A stretch of 64,000 bases of DNA from Parabacteroides sp. Marseille-P3160 (GTDB taxonomy: Bacteria > Bacteroidota > Bacteroidia > Bacteroidales > Tannerellaceae): assembly GCF_900162725.1 (NCBI RefSeq), contig NZ_LT799418.1:70549-134548 (forward strand), in the 5' to 3' direction. Under the pieces are notes generated by a model. That model was not told the origin of the DNA. It ran no database searches and saw only the letters and a list, made by a program, of their open reading frames with translations. The first letter of the stretch is position 1, and each line of letters opens with the position of its first letter. The translations under genes and the position numbers were made by a program. Positions 36,331 to 45,659 of the stretch are shown one piece after another.

Positions 36331-38625
36331 TTAATACTCCTGCCGCAGGATACGGGCGGCTTCGACCATGCGGATAAGCGATTCCTTCGTTTCCGCCCAA
36401 CCGCGGGTCTTCAGGCCGCAGTCGGGGTTGACCCATAATTGGGCGGGAGGAATGACTTTGGCGGCCTTCTTTAAGAGATTCACCATCTCCATAACACTTG
36501 GAATGCGTGGTGAATGGATATCATAGACACCGGGCCCGATTTCGTTCGGATACTTGAACTCGACAAAGGCATTAAGCAGTTCCATCTGCGAACGGGAGCA
36601 TTCAATGGTAATCACATCGGCATCCATCCGGGCGATATGCTCGATAATATCATTGAATTCGGAATAACACATGTGCGTATGTATCTGGGTGCTGTCTTCC
36701 ACTCCACCGGAGGATATGCAGAAACCGGCAACCGCCCAATCCAGATAGGTTTTCCAATCCTCTTTCCGCAAAGGCAACCCTTCCCGGATCGCCGGTTCAT
36801 CAATCTGAATTACTTTGATCCCAGCCTTTTCCAAGCCCAGCACCTCATCGCGGATAGCCAGAGCAATCTGCTTGCAGGTCTCCGAACGCGGTTGGTCGTT
36901 GCGTACAAAAGACCATTGGAGAATTGTGACAGGACCGGTCAGCATCCCCTTAACCGGCTTGGAAGATAGAGATTGCGCATAGGAAATCCAATCGACCGTC
37001 ATCGCCGCCGGACGTGAAACATCTCCGAAGATCACAGGCGGCTTCACACATCTCGAACCGTAACTCTGCACCCATCCGTTCTGAGTGAAAGTGAATCCGT
37101 CCAACTGTTCCCCAAAATACTCCACCATATCGTTCCGTTCGAACTCGCCATGCACCAAAACATCTAATCCGATTTTTTCCTGCCACTTTATCGCCTTCTC
37201 AATCTCTCCTTTTAGTAACCGGTCATATTCTTCCCGGATGAGTTCCCCTTTCTTGTATTTGGCCCGCCATGACCGAACTTCTTTGGTCTGGGGAAAGGAG
37301 CCGATCGTTGTGGTAGGGAATAAGGGCTGGTTAAGCAATGAATGCTGAATCCTTTTCCGGACGGCAAATGGACTTTTCCGGTGGCGATCTTTCTCCAGGA
37401 CGGCCTTTGCCCTCGCTTTTACCTCTCCGTTATGAATCAACGCCGAAGTCTCCTTCCGGCAAATCGCTTGCCGATTCTCTTCCAAGGCCCTGAAGGTTTT
37501 GTCCGGAGGATTCCCGCCGGCCAATTCCTTCAGGACAGCCAGTTCCTCTACTTTTTGCTCTGCAAAAGCAAGCCATTGTTTGATTTCGGGCGTTAGCCTG
37601 CTTTCATCCGTCTCCGTCTTTAAATCATAAGGGACATGAAGGAAGGACGAAGAGGCCCCAATCAGTATCCGATCTTCACCTAACGCTACCGTCGCTTTAC
37701 GAATCACTTCCAGCGAATGCCCGAAGTCGTTCTTCCATATATTACGTCCTTCGACGATTCCCAGCGAAAGGACTTTGGAAGCGGGAAACAGGCGAATGAC
37801 CTCATCCAGCTGGCCGGGAGCGCGCACCAGGTCGATATGCAACGCCTCTGTCGGCAAATTAACCGCCAACTCCGTATTATTCCTCAACCCTTCGAAATAG
37901 GTCGTCAAGATGATCTTCAATTTCGGACAAGCATCTTTCAACGATTGATAAACCTTTTGATAGAGAATCTTCGCTTTTTCGTCGATATCGAGTGCAAGAA
38001 AGGGCTCATCCAATTGGATCCAAGTCGCGCCGGCATCCTCCAATTCTTTCAACAGCCGGATATAAACCGGAAGCAGGCGATCAATCAGATCCAGCCGATC
38101 GAATTCCGCCTCTTTTTCTTTTCCCAACAAAAGATAACTGATAGGTCCTATCAGAACCGGCTTTGTCTCGACTCCCAACGCCTTGGCCTCTTCATATTCT
38201 TCCAGAGCTTTGTTATAAGACAAGGAGAAAGACTGATCCTTCACAAATTCCGGAACAATATAATGATAGTTCGTATCGAACCACTTGGTCATTTCCATCG
38301 CGATAATGTCCTGCCCTTCCTTCTGATAACCGCGAGCCATTGCAAAATAGAGCTCGGTTTTGTTTTTTAGTAAAAACGCATAGCGTTGGGGTATAGCGCC
38401 CAACGACAAGGTTAAGTCCAATACCTGATCATAAAAAGAGAAATCATTAGAAGGTATCAGATCGATCCCCCACTCTTTCTGGAGCAGCCAATTGGAAGTC
38501 CGGATCTGATTCCCTTCTTCATAAAGCTGGGATTCCGGAATTTTACCGGCCCAGTAATTTTCGCAAGCCTTTTTTAATTCCCGATGACGCCCAATCCGTG
38601 GAAAACCAAGAATGTTTGTATACAT
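36331..38625 (-). CDS. metE: Cobalamin-independent methionine synthase
   Basis: A 764-residue enzyme that transfers a methyl group from 5-methyltetrahydropteroyltri-glutamate to homocysteine. The N-terminal half begins with the family pattern NILGFPRIGRHRELKKA. The catalytic C-terminal barrel shows TTIGSFPQTKEVRSWRAKYK, GMLTGPVTILQWSF, VIQIDEPAIREGLPL, and the zinc ligands in HTHMCYSEF (about 645-653) plus the Cys in NPDCGLKTR. Full length. It is divergent from an Lrp-type regulator that may control it. Confidence 0.96.
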   Translation of the reverse strand: MYTNILGFPRIGRHRELKKACENYWAGKIPESQLYEEGNQIRTSNWLLQKEWGIDLIPSNDFSFYDQVLDLTLSLGAIPQRYAFLLKNKTELYFAMARGYQKEGQDIIAMEMTKWFDTNYHYIVPEFVKDQSFSLSYNKALEEYEEAKALGVETKPVLIGPISYLLLGKEKEAEFDRLDLIDRLLPVYIRLLKELEDAGATWIQLDEPFLALDIDEKAKILYQKVYQSLKDACPKLKIILTTYFEGLRNNTELAVNLPTEALHIDLVRAPGQLDEVIRLFPASKVLSLGIVEGRNIWKNDFGHSLEVIRKATVALGEDRILIGASSSFLHVPYDLKTETDESRLTPEIKQWLAFAEQKVEELAVLKELAGGNPPDKTFRALEENRQAICRKETSALIHNGEVKARAKAVLEKDRHRKSPFAVRKRIQHSLLNQPLFPTTTIGSFPQTKEVRSWRAKYKKGELIREEYDRLLKGEIEKAIKWQEKIGLDVLVHGEFERNDMVEYFGEQLDGFTFTQNGWVQSYGSRCVKPPVIFGDVSRPAAMTVDWISYAQSLSSKPVKGMLTGPVTILQWSFVRNDQPRSETCKQIALAIRDEVLGLEKAGIKVIQIDEPAIREGLPLRKEDWKTYLDWAVAGFCISSGGVEDSTQIHTHMCYSEFNDIIEHIARMDADVITIECSRSQMELLNAFVEFKYPNEIGPGVYDIHSPRIPSVMEMVNLLKKAAKVIPPAQLWVNPDCGLKTRGWAETKESLIRMVEAARILRQEY

Positions 38626-38847
38626 AATATTTATTTTTTTACGTGTTTAAATATGGATCTGAAGCTCCTGCCTTGAAGCGGGATCGGAGTTATTCCGCAA
38701 CACAAATATTCTTTGCAAAGATATATTTTACAAATATATTATCTATAAAATAAAATATAATAAGATAATTATTCTACCTTTGGTCCCAATCTAAGATTTC
38801 AATAGAATATTATTTTAAAAAGAACAGGCTTTAAAGAAATTTTCACC
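38626..38847. promoter_or_regulatory. Divergent metE/lrp control region
   Basis: The metE side has TATCTTTG on the minus strand (38723-38716), giving a leader of about 85 bases; I recognise no known SAM or cobalamin riboswitch in it. The lrp side has TACCTTTG at 38775-38782. Between them lies very AT-rich DNA (38724-38775), the type of sequence Lrp proteins bind. Confidence 0.6.
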
Positions 38848-39330
38848 ATGGAGAAGCTGGACGCTACTGACATTCAGATTTTAAAGGTATTGCAGAATAA
38901 TGCAAAACTTACAACAAAAGAACTCGCGGAGAAGGTCAATTTATCCCCGACCCCCGTCTTTGAACGCCAAAAAAGGCTGGAACGCGAGGGCTATATCAGA
39001 CGATATACGGCGGAGTTGGATTATGAGAAGTTAGGCTGCAACTTCATCGTTTTCTGTAATGTAAGGTTGAAACAGCATACGCGGGCATATGGCCTTCTGT
39101 TCATGGAAGCGATTAATAAAATCGAAGCGATTACCAATTGTTATAATATTTCCGGGGATTATGATTTTATGATGAAGATCTATGTCCGTGACATGAAGCA
39201 TTACCAGGATTTTGTTCTGAATATCTTAGGGGAAATAGACAGTATCGGAAGCCTACACAGCATCTTTGTTATTGGTGAAGCAAAGAATTCGAGGTCGATC
39301 CCAATCTACCGGGACGACCCTTCATTTTGA
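38848..39330 (+). CDS. Lrp/AsnC-family transcriptional regulator
   Basis: A 160-residue feast/famine regulator. The N-terminal winged HTH reads DATDIQILKVLQNNAKLTTK and ELAEKVNLSPTPVFERQKRL; the C-terminal RAM/AsnC ligand domain (about 68-145) includes GDYDFMMKIYVRDM. Divergent position next to metE suggests control by methionine or another amino acid, by analogy to other Lrp pairs. The 3' end is 7 bp from the convergent GH43 gene, with no terminator between. Confidence 0.92.
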   Translation: MEKLDATDIQILKVLQNNAKLTTKELAEKVNLSPTPVFERQKRLEREGYIRRYTAELDYEKLGCNFIVFCNVRLKQHTRAYGLLFMEAINKIEAITNCYNISGDYDFMMKIYVRDMKHYQDFVLNILGEIDSIGSLHSIFVIGEAKNSRSIPIYRDDPSF

Positions 39331-39337
39331 GAAAATC

Positions 39338-40342
39338 CTACAGTTCATTCTTCAACAATAGTGTATCTCCCGCATCCTCCAGTTCGTAGATGTGCGCCCT
39401 TTCCGCACCGGAGGGAGAGTTCGGGCCGTGGAAGGTGATATACAATTTTCCGTCGAACGATTTGAAAATCATCCCATGCCCCCCATTTTTGGAAAACAGA
39501 GGAGTTTTATGCTGTTTCCAAGGGCCTCTTACCTTATTTGTTACCGACTCGGCTATGCCGATCGCATACTCGCCGTTCATAAAACTGGACCATATCATAA
39601 GCAGTTTGCCTGTTTTTGTTTGGTAAAGAAAACATCCGTCCGTGACGTATGATGTGGGCAGGGGAGCGGGATGTGCGGACCCGGTGGACCAGTCCGCCGC
39701 CGAAGCACAAAAGAGGGTTTGCGAATTTCCAACCGGAACCGACAAATCCGGAGCCAGTTGCACCAGCTCCATCGTCCCGTCAGCCACCTGGACCCATTCG
39801 TGACAATAAATCATATAAGGCGTCCCGTCTTCCACCCAAAGCGTTCCGTCGAGCGCCATACGGTCCATCGGAGTATGAGGGGTCTGGTCGAACGGCAAAA
39901 AAGGTCCTTCCGGTGAATCCGAATGAAAAATCTGCGTTCCCCTGAAGCTATAATCCGCCCATCCGTTTTGCTTCTTTTTCCATTGGATATCGCTGTTCAA
40001 TGTAGCGAACAGATAGTATTTCCCTTTATAGGCATGAACTTCAGGAGCCCAGACAGTCCCGGTAATCCAGTTGTTTTCAGGAACCGTAAAGACACGTACC
40101 GGACCTTCCCAAGTCTTCAGGTCTTTACTTTTGAGAACCTCCACCCCGCCGAGCATCTTTCCTTCATTGTTTCGCATGCCTGCGGAACGATACATATAAT
40201 AAGTTTTCGTCTTTGCGTCCGCAAGAATGTAAGGATCACGTATGTGAATCTCTGAAATAGGTTTATGTACGGTTGGGCTTTGGCTTCCTACGGGTTGGCT
40301 GCAATAAATGATACATAAAAATGCAAACAGAAATGTTTTCAT
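39338..40342 (-). CDS. GH43-like secreted glycosidase
   Basis: A 334-residue enzyme with a signal peptide (about 1-19). The five-bladed propeller of GH43 is seen from IHIRDPYILADAKTKTYYMY (catalytic base Asp), through WAPEVHAYKGKYYLFATL, to LDGTLWVEDGTPYMIYCHEW (Asp/Glu region) and GGHGMIFKSFDGKLYITFHG. GH43 members act on arabinose, xylose or galactose substituents; the subfamily is not clear to me. It is the last gene of the leftward CAZyme run. Confidence 0.85.
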   Translation of the reverse strand: MKTFLFAFLCIIYCSQPVGSQSPTVHKPISEIHIRDPYILADAKTKTYYMYRSAGMRNNEGKMLGGVEVLKSKDLKTWEGPVRVFTVPENNWITGTVWAPEVHAYKGKYYLFATLNSDIQWKKKQNGWADYSFRGTQIFHSDSPEGPFLPFDQTPHTPMDRMALDGTLWVEDGTPYMIYCHEWVQVADGTMELVQLAPDLSVPVGNSQTLFCASAADWSTGSAHPAPLPTSYVTDGCFLYQTKTGKLLMIWSSFMNGEYAIGIAESVTNKVRGPWKQHKTPLFSKNGGHGMIFKSFDGKLYITFHGPNSPSGAERAHIYELEDAGDTLLLKNEL

Positions 40343-40488
40343 GCTTTCCAGTATGTTATGAGTTTATTATTCATCATCAAAGCAGGGTTCTCTTCTTTGG
40401 GCTTGCAATTTAAGTACTTTTTTCAACTCCGCCAAATCGGATTCTACTTTCACTCAATTCTTCCGCCTGCCGGATTTTATAAAAAGAA

Positions 40489-41874
40489 TCAAAGCACACG
40501 GTTATACCGTTTCTTCTCTTCCGGTTGAAGGGTCGTCAGGTCTGCTATCCGGACCGGCTCCTTGCCGAAGATACTGTTGCGGGCGGCAATACCTATCAAA
40601 CAAGCTAAAGCTCCGTCCCGTATCCCGGCGCATTGTTTGAACGGATCAGGCGTATTCGGGATGAAGATCTGGTCTTTCAACAAGGCGTCGCCCCCTCCGT
40701 GTCCCGACGTACCGAAAGGTATCTGGATGTATTCGCGCCGCCCGAAATTCTTAAAAACGACGATTTCATCGTAATTTACATCGCTGATCGGCTTCGATTC
40801 CTGTATCCAGGCATCCAGCCGCCCTTTGGTTCCGTTGAAGGCGATCCGGTATCCTTCGTAAGGAGAATAGGCCGTTAGTGAATAGGAAACCTGAACGCCG
40901 TTCTTGTACCGGATGGTAGCCGCCATCTTATCGAAAATATTGACATCCTCCTTGAAAACACAACCGTCCCGCAGATAGCCGTCGTATTTTTCATTCTCGA
41001 CATAAAGTTGCCGGTAGTAATCGTTTTTAGTCACGTCCCAATAAAACTTGCAGGAACGGGTATGAGGACACGTACGACAATTTTCCGCCCGGACACTTCC
41101 GTTCTTCCCGTAAAAGTCAAGCGCTCCCAAGGCATAGACCGATTCCGGATCACTATCGATCCACCAGTTCAGTAAGTCGAAATGATGGCTGGCCTTGTGT
41201 ACCCATAACGATCCGCTTTTCTCCACCAATCGATGCCAACGCCGGAAGTAATCGGCCCCGTGGGAAGTGTCCAGATACCAGTGGAAGTCGACGGATGTGA
41301 TATCCCCGATTTCTCCGGAACGGAGAATCTCCCAGATCTTTGCCCGGTGGGGAGAGTAACGGTAGTTAAAGGTTACCCGGCAGGTCTTGCCCGTACGCTT
41401 CTCGGCATCCAGTATGAGTTGGATTTTCTTTTCGTCGACCGTCATCGGTTTTTCGGTAAGCACATCGACGCCTAATTCCATGGCGCGGACAATAAACGTG
41501 TGATGAGTTGCATCGACGGTCGTCACAATAAGTAGGTCCGGCTTTGTTTCGGCCATCATTTTCTCAAAGTCGGTAAATGTCGGGCAGGTAGTGCCAATAT
41601 ACTTCTGAGCAAATTCGAGTCGCCCCGGGTTACTATCACACAGGCCGACAAACTCCAGCCGATCGGGATAAGCCTTGACTAAATCACGTCCCCACATATC
41701 GCATCCACGTGATCCGGTTCCAATCATTGCTATCCGTAACTTTTTTGTTTCATAATGTAAAGAAGATTTGGGAGCAGCCTGTACTGCATTCAAGTCTTTA
41801 ACTAAAGCACCTCCTGCCAATATACCGGTCGCTGCAATAAAATTCCTTCTGGACATCTGTTTAGGCTCTTTCAT
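40489..41874 (-). CDS. Gfo/Idh/MocA-family oxidoreductase with twin-arginine signal
   Basis: A 461-residue NAD(P)-dependent sugar oxidoreductase-type protein. The leader MSRRNFIAATGILAGGALV has the twin-arginine motif, so it is exported folded with its cofactor. The Rossmann motif is IAMIGTGSRGCDMWG, and TEKPMTVDEKK holds the conserved EKP. The substrate domain has a Cys cluster CRTCPHTRSC that may bind metal. Related exported proteins include GH109 glycosidases, which use NAD; I cannot tell whether this is a hydrolase or an oxidoreductase. It is in the CAZyme run between GH29 and GH43. Confidence 0.85.
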   Translation of the reverse strand: MKEPKQMSRRNFIAATGILAGGALVKDLNAVQAAPKSSLHYETKKLRIAMIGTGSRGCDMWGRDLVKAYPDRLEFVGLCDSNPGRLEFAQKYIGTTCPTFTDFEKMMAETKPDLLIVTTVDATHHTFIVRAMELGVDVLTEKPMTVDEKKIQLILDAEKRTGKTCRVTFNYRYSPHRAKIWEILRSGEIGDITSVDFHWYLDTSHGADYFRRWHRLVEKSGSLWVHKASHHFDLLNWWIDSDPESVYALGALDFYGKNGSVRAENCRTCPHTRSCKFYWDVTKNDYYRQLYVENEKYDGYLRDGCVFKEDVNIFDKMAATIRYKNGVQVSYSLTAYSPYEGYRIAFNGTKGRLDAWIQESKPISDVNYDEIVVFKNFGRREYIQIPFGTSGHGGGDALLKDQIFIPNTPDPFKQCAGIRDGALACLIGIAARNSIFGKEPVRIADLTTLQPEEKKRYNRVL

Positions 41875-41970
41875 GTTTTTCTGAATTATATTGGTTTATT
41901 TGTAAAAGATTTCTATTGGTAACAATTGATAGACAAGACTCTATCCTTTTAAATAATGATGCCTCATACT

Positions 41971-43347
41971 TTAAAAAGCATTCTCTACTTTAAAGGCCCA
42001 GGCATATTCACAAGGCAAATCGTTCGGGAAAATATTCGTTACGTCAAGAGTCAACTTCCCACCGCTGAAATTAGCCCTGATCTTTTTGTCCGTTCCGAGT
42101 AATTTGACATTCTTTCCTTTTACGACTCCTTCGATTTGCAATTTCCTGTCGGGCCATTTGGTACAAAGGATATACAAATCATTCCCTTTCCGTGTAAAAG
42201 CGACTCCATCCTTGAGTGCAGGACTTTCCCGCCAAGCCGAAGTCCCGTAAATGGCCTCCCCGTTTACCTTGAGCCATTTACCGATATCGAGCAAACGTTC
42301 CTGCATCACAACCGGAATAAGTCCATCGGCATTAGGACCGATATTCAACAGCAAATTCCCGCCGTTGCTCACCTTGTCGATCAATAAATGGATCAATTGC
42401 CTGGAAGAAAGGTAATCTTTGGTCGTCTCGAAACGGTTATATCCGTAGGAACCACCGATTCCCCGGCTCTCTTCCCAGGGATGATCGGCCGCTTCACCGA
42501 TTCCGACGGCATTATGTACCAAATCATATTCCGTGGTGTAATAACCACCGTGCAAACTACGGGTCTCTTTTCCCCAACGGTCATTGACGACCACCGTTTC
42601 CTTGACGGGTGATTCATTGTATAGCCAGGCGAGGAATTTTTCCGATTGAAGGGTCTTGCTGTCGTAATCCCATTCGCCGTCCGAAAAAATAATTTCAGGC
42701 TTATAAGTCGTAACCAACTCTTTCATCTGAGGAATCATCAGTTCCTCCACCCATCGGTTGATTGTTGATTTACTGTATAAAGGATGAGCCCATTCCAAAA
42801 GCGAATAATAATACCCCATCCTTAATCCTACAGCCCTGACAGAATCGGTCAATTCGCCCAATAAATCCCGGTGAGCGCCAATCTCCTTGCTATTCCACCT
42901 CGGAGCAAACCGGCTCGGCCACAGGCAAAAACCGTCATGATGCTTAGACGTTAGGACCACGTATTGGGCGCCGGCCTTCTTAAAAAGCGCCGCCCAATCT
43001 CCGGCATTAAAATATTCCGCCTTGAATTGAGGGGCAAAATCGGCGTAGGCAAAGTTTTCTCCAAAAAACTTTTTGTGATGCTCCACAAATTTTTGATTAC
43101 CACTCAGCAAACGGCTTTCATAATGTTCTGAATACTTGGCGTATACATTCGCTTCATCCGTAGGGGCATAAGCCGGTACGGAATAAACGCCCCAATGGAT
43201 AAAGATGCCGAACTTGGCATCCGTCCACCATTCGGGAACCGACCTTTTATCCAAAGAGTTCCAATCTGGCTGATATGACTGGGCTATACTTTGCCCCCCA
43301 GAAATAAGAAAGAAAAACGAGACCAATAAGATAACAAAGCGTTTCAT
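41971..43347 (-). CDS. GH29 alpha-L-fucosidase
   Basis: A 458-residue secreted retaining fucosidase. After the signal peptide (to about residue 22) the catalytic barrel shows WWTDAKFGIFIHWGVYSVPA, YVVLTSKHHDGFCLWPS and the nucleophile Asp in EIIFSDGEWDYDS (about residue 222), followed by a C-terminal beta-sandwich. Substrate would be a terminal fucose on a host or plant glycan. The mix with GH92 suggests a complex fucosylated, mannose-bearing substrate. Confidence 0.92.
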   Translation of the reverse strand: MKRFVILLVSFFFLISGGQSIAQSYQPDWNSLDKRSVPEWWTDAKFGIFIHWGVYSVPAYAPTDEANVYAKYSEHYESRLLSGNQKFVEHHKKFFGENFAYADFAPQFKAEYFNAGDWAALFKKAGAQYVVLTSKHHDGFCLWPSRFAPRWNSKEIGAHRDLLGELTDSVRAVGLRMGYYYSLLEWAHPLYSKSTINRWVEELMIPQMKELVTTYKPEIIFSDGEWDYDSKTLQSEKFLAWLYNESPVKETVVVNDRWGKETRSLHGGYYTTEYDLVHNAVGIGEAADHPWEESRGIGGSYGYNRFETTKDYLSSRQLIHLLIDKVSNGGNLLLNIGPNADGLIPVVMQERLLDIGKWLKVNGEAIYGTSAWRESPALKDGVAFTRKGNDLYILCTKWPDRKLQIEGVVKGKNVKLLGTDKKIRANFSGGKLTLDVTNIFPNDLPCEYAWAFKVENAF

Positions 43348-43462
43348 AAAATAAGATTAATGTTCGACGTAATTTCCCTTTAAAGCTCTAAGATAACGAT
43401 CTGTAAATATGCCAATTTATCAGCAAAACCGGGACTAAGGACCAGGAAATATCCGTAATCCC

Positions 43463-45634
43463 TTATAATTTATCTGTCATGACAAAGACGAGTTCGCCTC
43501 CTTTCATAATATCGCTATGTTTGATCCTGAAATCTTTGATAATATGCCCGTTCAGTTCGACCGAACTTACATATTTGTTGGCTTCAGATAGATTTTTTGC
43601 TTTTACAACGAATTGTTTTTGCCCAGGCAAGTGGATGGTCACCTGATCTGTTTGCGGAGCGCCGATGATGTATTCCCCGCCACAGGGATTCACCGGATAG
43701 AAGCCCATGGCTGAAAAGAGATACCATGCCGACATCTGGCCGCAATCGTCATTGCCGCATAGTCCGTCCGGCTTGGGAAGGTAAAAACGGTCGAAGATCT
43801 CCCTGATTAGCGATTGCGTTTTAGAGGGCTGCCCGGCATACATATACAAATAGGCAACATGGTGGCTCGGCTCGTTCCCGTGCGCGTATTGGCCGATCAG
43901 ACCGGTTACATCACTTACAAACCCGCTATTCTTAGCCGTGGATTCGAGAAAGAAGAGGGAGTCCAGCTTGGTTGCAAACGCTTCCTTTCCTCCCATCAAC
44001 CGGATCAGGCCTTCCACATCATGTTGTACATGCCAGGTATATTGCCAGGCATTGCCCTCCGTATAGTCTCCTCCCGCTGTACCGGCATGCGATAATAAGA
44101 ACGTATTGAAAGGGGTCCGCCAATGACCTTTGGAATCTTTTCCTCTCATTAGCTTTGTTCCGGGATCAAAAAGATTCTTATAATAATTCGCCCGTTTCAT
44201 AAAATAGGCATAATCTTCGTCCTTTCCCAGTTTCTTTGCCATCAAGGCGATGCAGTAATCATCATAAGCGGATTCGAGTGTCCTGGAAACAGATTCGACA
44301 GTGATGATATCAAAAGGATAATACCCATATTTATCATAAGTTGTCCAGTCGGAGTTCCGATGATTCTGTGTAGACGACATCTTTACAGCCCGGTAAGCTT
44401 CTTCCGCATCAAATCCGTTAAATCCTTTCAGAAAAGCATCGGCAATAACGGGAATCGAATGATTCCCAATCATACAATAGTTCTCCTTTCCGCATAAAGT
44501 CCAGATCGGAAGAAAGCCTTGGGCTTTATAGTGAGAAAGCATGCTTTGTATAAAGCCGTCCACCTTTTCGGGAGATAGGATGGTATAAAGCGGATGGGCT
44601 GCACGATAAGTATCCCAGAGGGAGAACGTGGAATAATAGGCTCCGGAAGGAGAAGTATATACCTTATCGTCTACTCCTCTATATTTTCCATCGATGTCGG
44701 CGATATTGTTCGGCTGAATATACAAATGATAGAGGGAAGTATAAAAATTCGTTTTCTGTTCGTTCGTTCCTTCCACATCGACTTTTGATAAAAGATTATT
44801 CCACGTTGAATAAGCTTCATCCTTTATCTTAGCAAAGTCCCAGCCTGAGTTCTCCTTTTTAAGCGCCATGGCCGCTCCTTCCTTACTAACGGAAGATAAG
44901 GCGATTTTCACCTGAAGGGTCCTACTTTTTTGAAGGTCAAACTCCAAAATAAATCTCTTGGCATGCTCTTGATTCGCCACAAGTTCTTCACGGAGAATTC
45001 GATAAGGAGCGTCAAATTCAATAGAATAAAAGACCTGCCGTTCAACCCAGGCTCTTGCCTTATAATGACCCGCAAGCTTTTGGTGATCGGTGGTATCGAT
45101 CTCCGAATAAAGGATTTTCGGATCTCCGATCCCGCTTTGGGGTTCTATCAGCAGTCTGGCAGGAGCATTTCCCTTAAAAGTATATTTATGAAAAGCCGTT
45201 CGCTCGGTGGCGGTCAATTCCACATCCACATTGGAATCGGAAAGTTTCACGGCATAATATCCTGGAACGGCTTTTTCTGTCTCCTTAGAGAAAGAGCTTT
45301 TATAATTCGTGCCATCTCCGGTAAAGGGAAATAGTAGAATATCTCCCAGATCAGGGCATCCTGTCCCGTTGATATGTGTCTGTGCAAAACCCACGATCGA
45401 ATCATCTTCATAGTTATAACCCGAACAATAACGCCAGCCGGAACGTCCTGTTTCAGGGCTTGCCTGTATCAATCCGAACGGAATAGTGGCTCCCGGAAAG
45501 GTGTGCCCGTTATCTGCACATCCGATAAAAGGATTTACGTACCTGCAGTAATCTTTTTCCCGATCTGTCCCTTCTGCCGCCGTATAAAAGTAAGAGGAGA
45601 ATAATAGGGCCAATACAATCCATGTTTTTTTCAT
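43463..45634 (-). CDS. GH92 family glycosidase (alpha-mannosidase type)
   Basis: A 723-residue calcium-dependent exo-mannosidase family member. Signal peptide, then YVNPFIGCADNGHTFPGATI, GWRYCSGYNYEDDSIVGFAQ and HINGTGCPDLGDILLFP, all GH92 signatures. The catalytic (alpha/alpha) domain includes SLWDTYRAAHPLYTILSPE, TEGNAWQYTWHVQHDVEGL and GNEPSHHVAYLY. Length and motifs are complete. GH92 enzymes remove alpha-mannose from N-glycans or mannans and also act on mannose in other polysaccharides. Confidence 0.93.
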   Translation of the reverse strand: MKKTWIVLALLFSSYFYTAAEGTDREKDYCRYVNPFIGCADNGHTFPGATIPFGLIQASPETGRSGWRYCSGYNYEDDSIVGFAQTHINGTGCPDLGDILLFPFTGDGTNYKSSFSKETEKAVPGYYAVKLSDSNVDVELTATERTAFHKYTFKGNAPARLLIEPQSGIGDPKILYSEIDTTDHQKLAGHYKARAWVERQVFYSIEFDAPYRILREELVANQEHAKRFILEFDLQKSRTLQVKIALSSVSKEGAAMALKKENSGWDFAKIKDEAYSTWNNLLSKVDVEGTNEQKTNFYTSLYHLYIQPNNIADIDGKYRGVDDKVYTSPSGAYYSTFSLWDTYRAAHPLYTILSPEKVDGFIQSMLSHYKAQGFLPIWTLCGKENYCMIGNHSIPVIADAFLKGFNGFDAEEAYRAVKMSSTQNHRNSDWTTYDKYGYYPFDIITVESVSRTLESAYDDYCIALMAKKLGKDEDYAYFMKRANYYKNLFDPGTKLMRGKDSKGHWRTPFNTFLLSHAGTAGGDYTEGNAWQYTWHVQHDVEGLIRLMGGKEAFATKLDSLFFLESTAKNSGFVSDVTGLIGQYAHGNEPSHHVAYLYMYAGQPSKTQSLIREIFDRFYLPKPDGLCGNDDCGQMSAWYLFSAMGFYPVNPCGGEYIIGAPQTDQVTIHLPGQKQFVVKAKNLSEANKYVSSVELNGHIIKDFRIKHSDIMKGGELVFVMTDKL

Positions 45635-45659
45635 ATTCAGTATGAATTTAAGATATTTG

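Noticed and set aside
38626-38723. SAM or cobalamin riboswitch in the metE leader
   Set aside because: I could not find the conserved cores of these riboswitches in about 85 bases.
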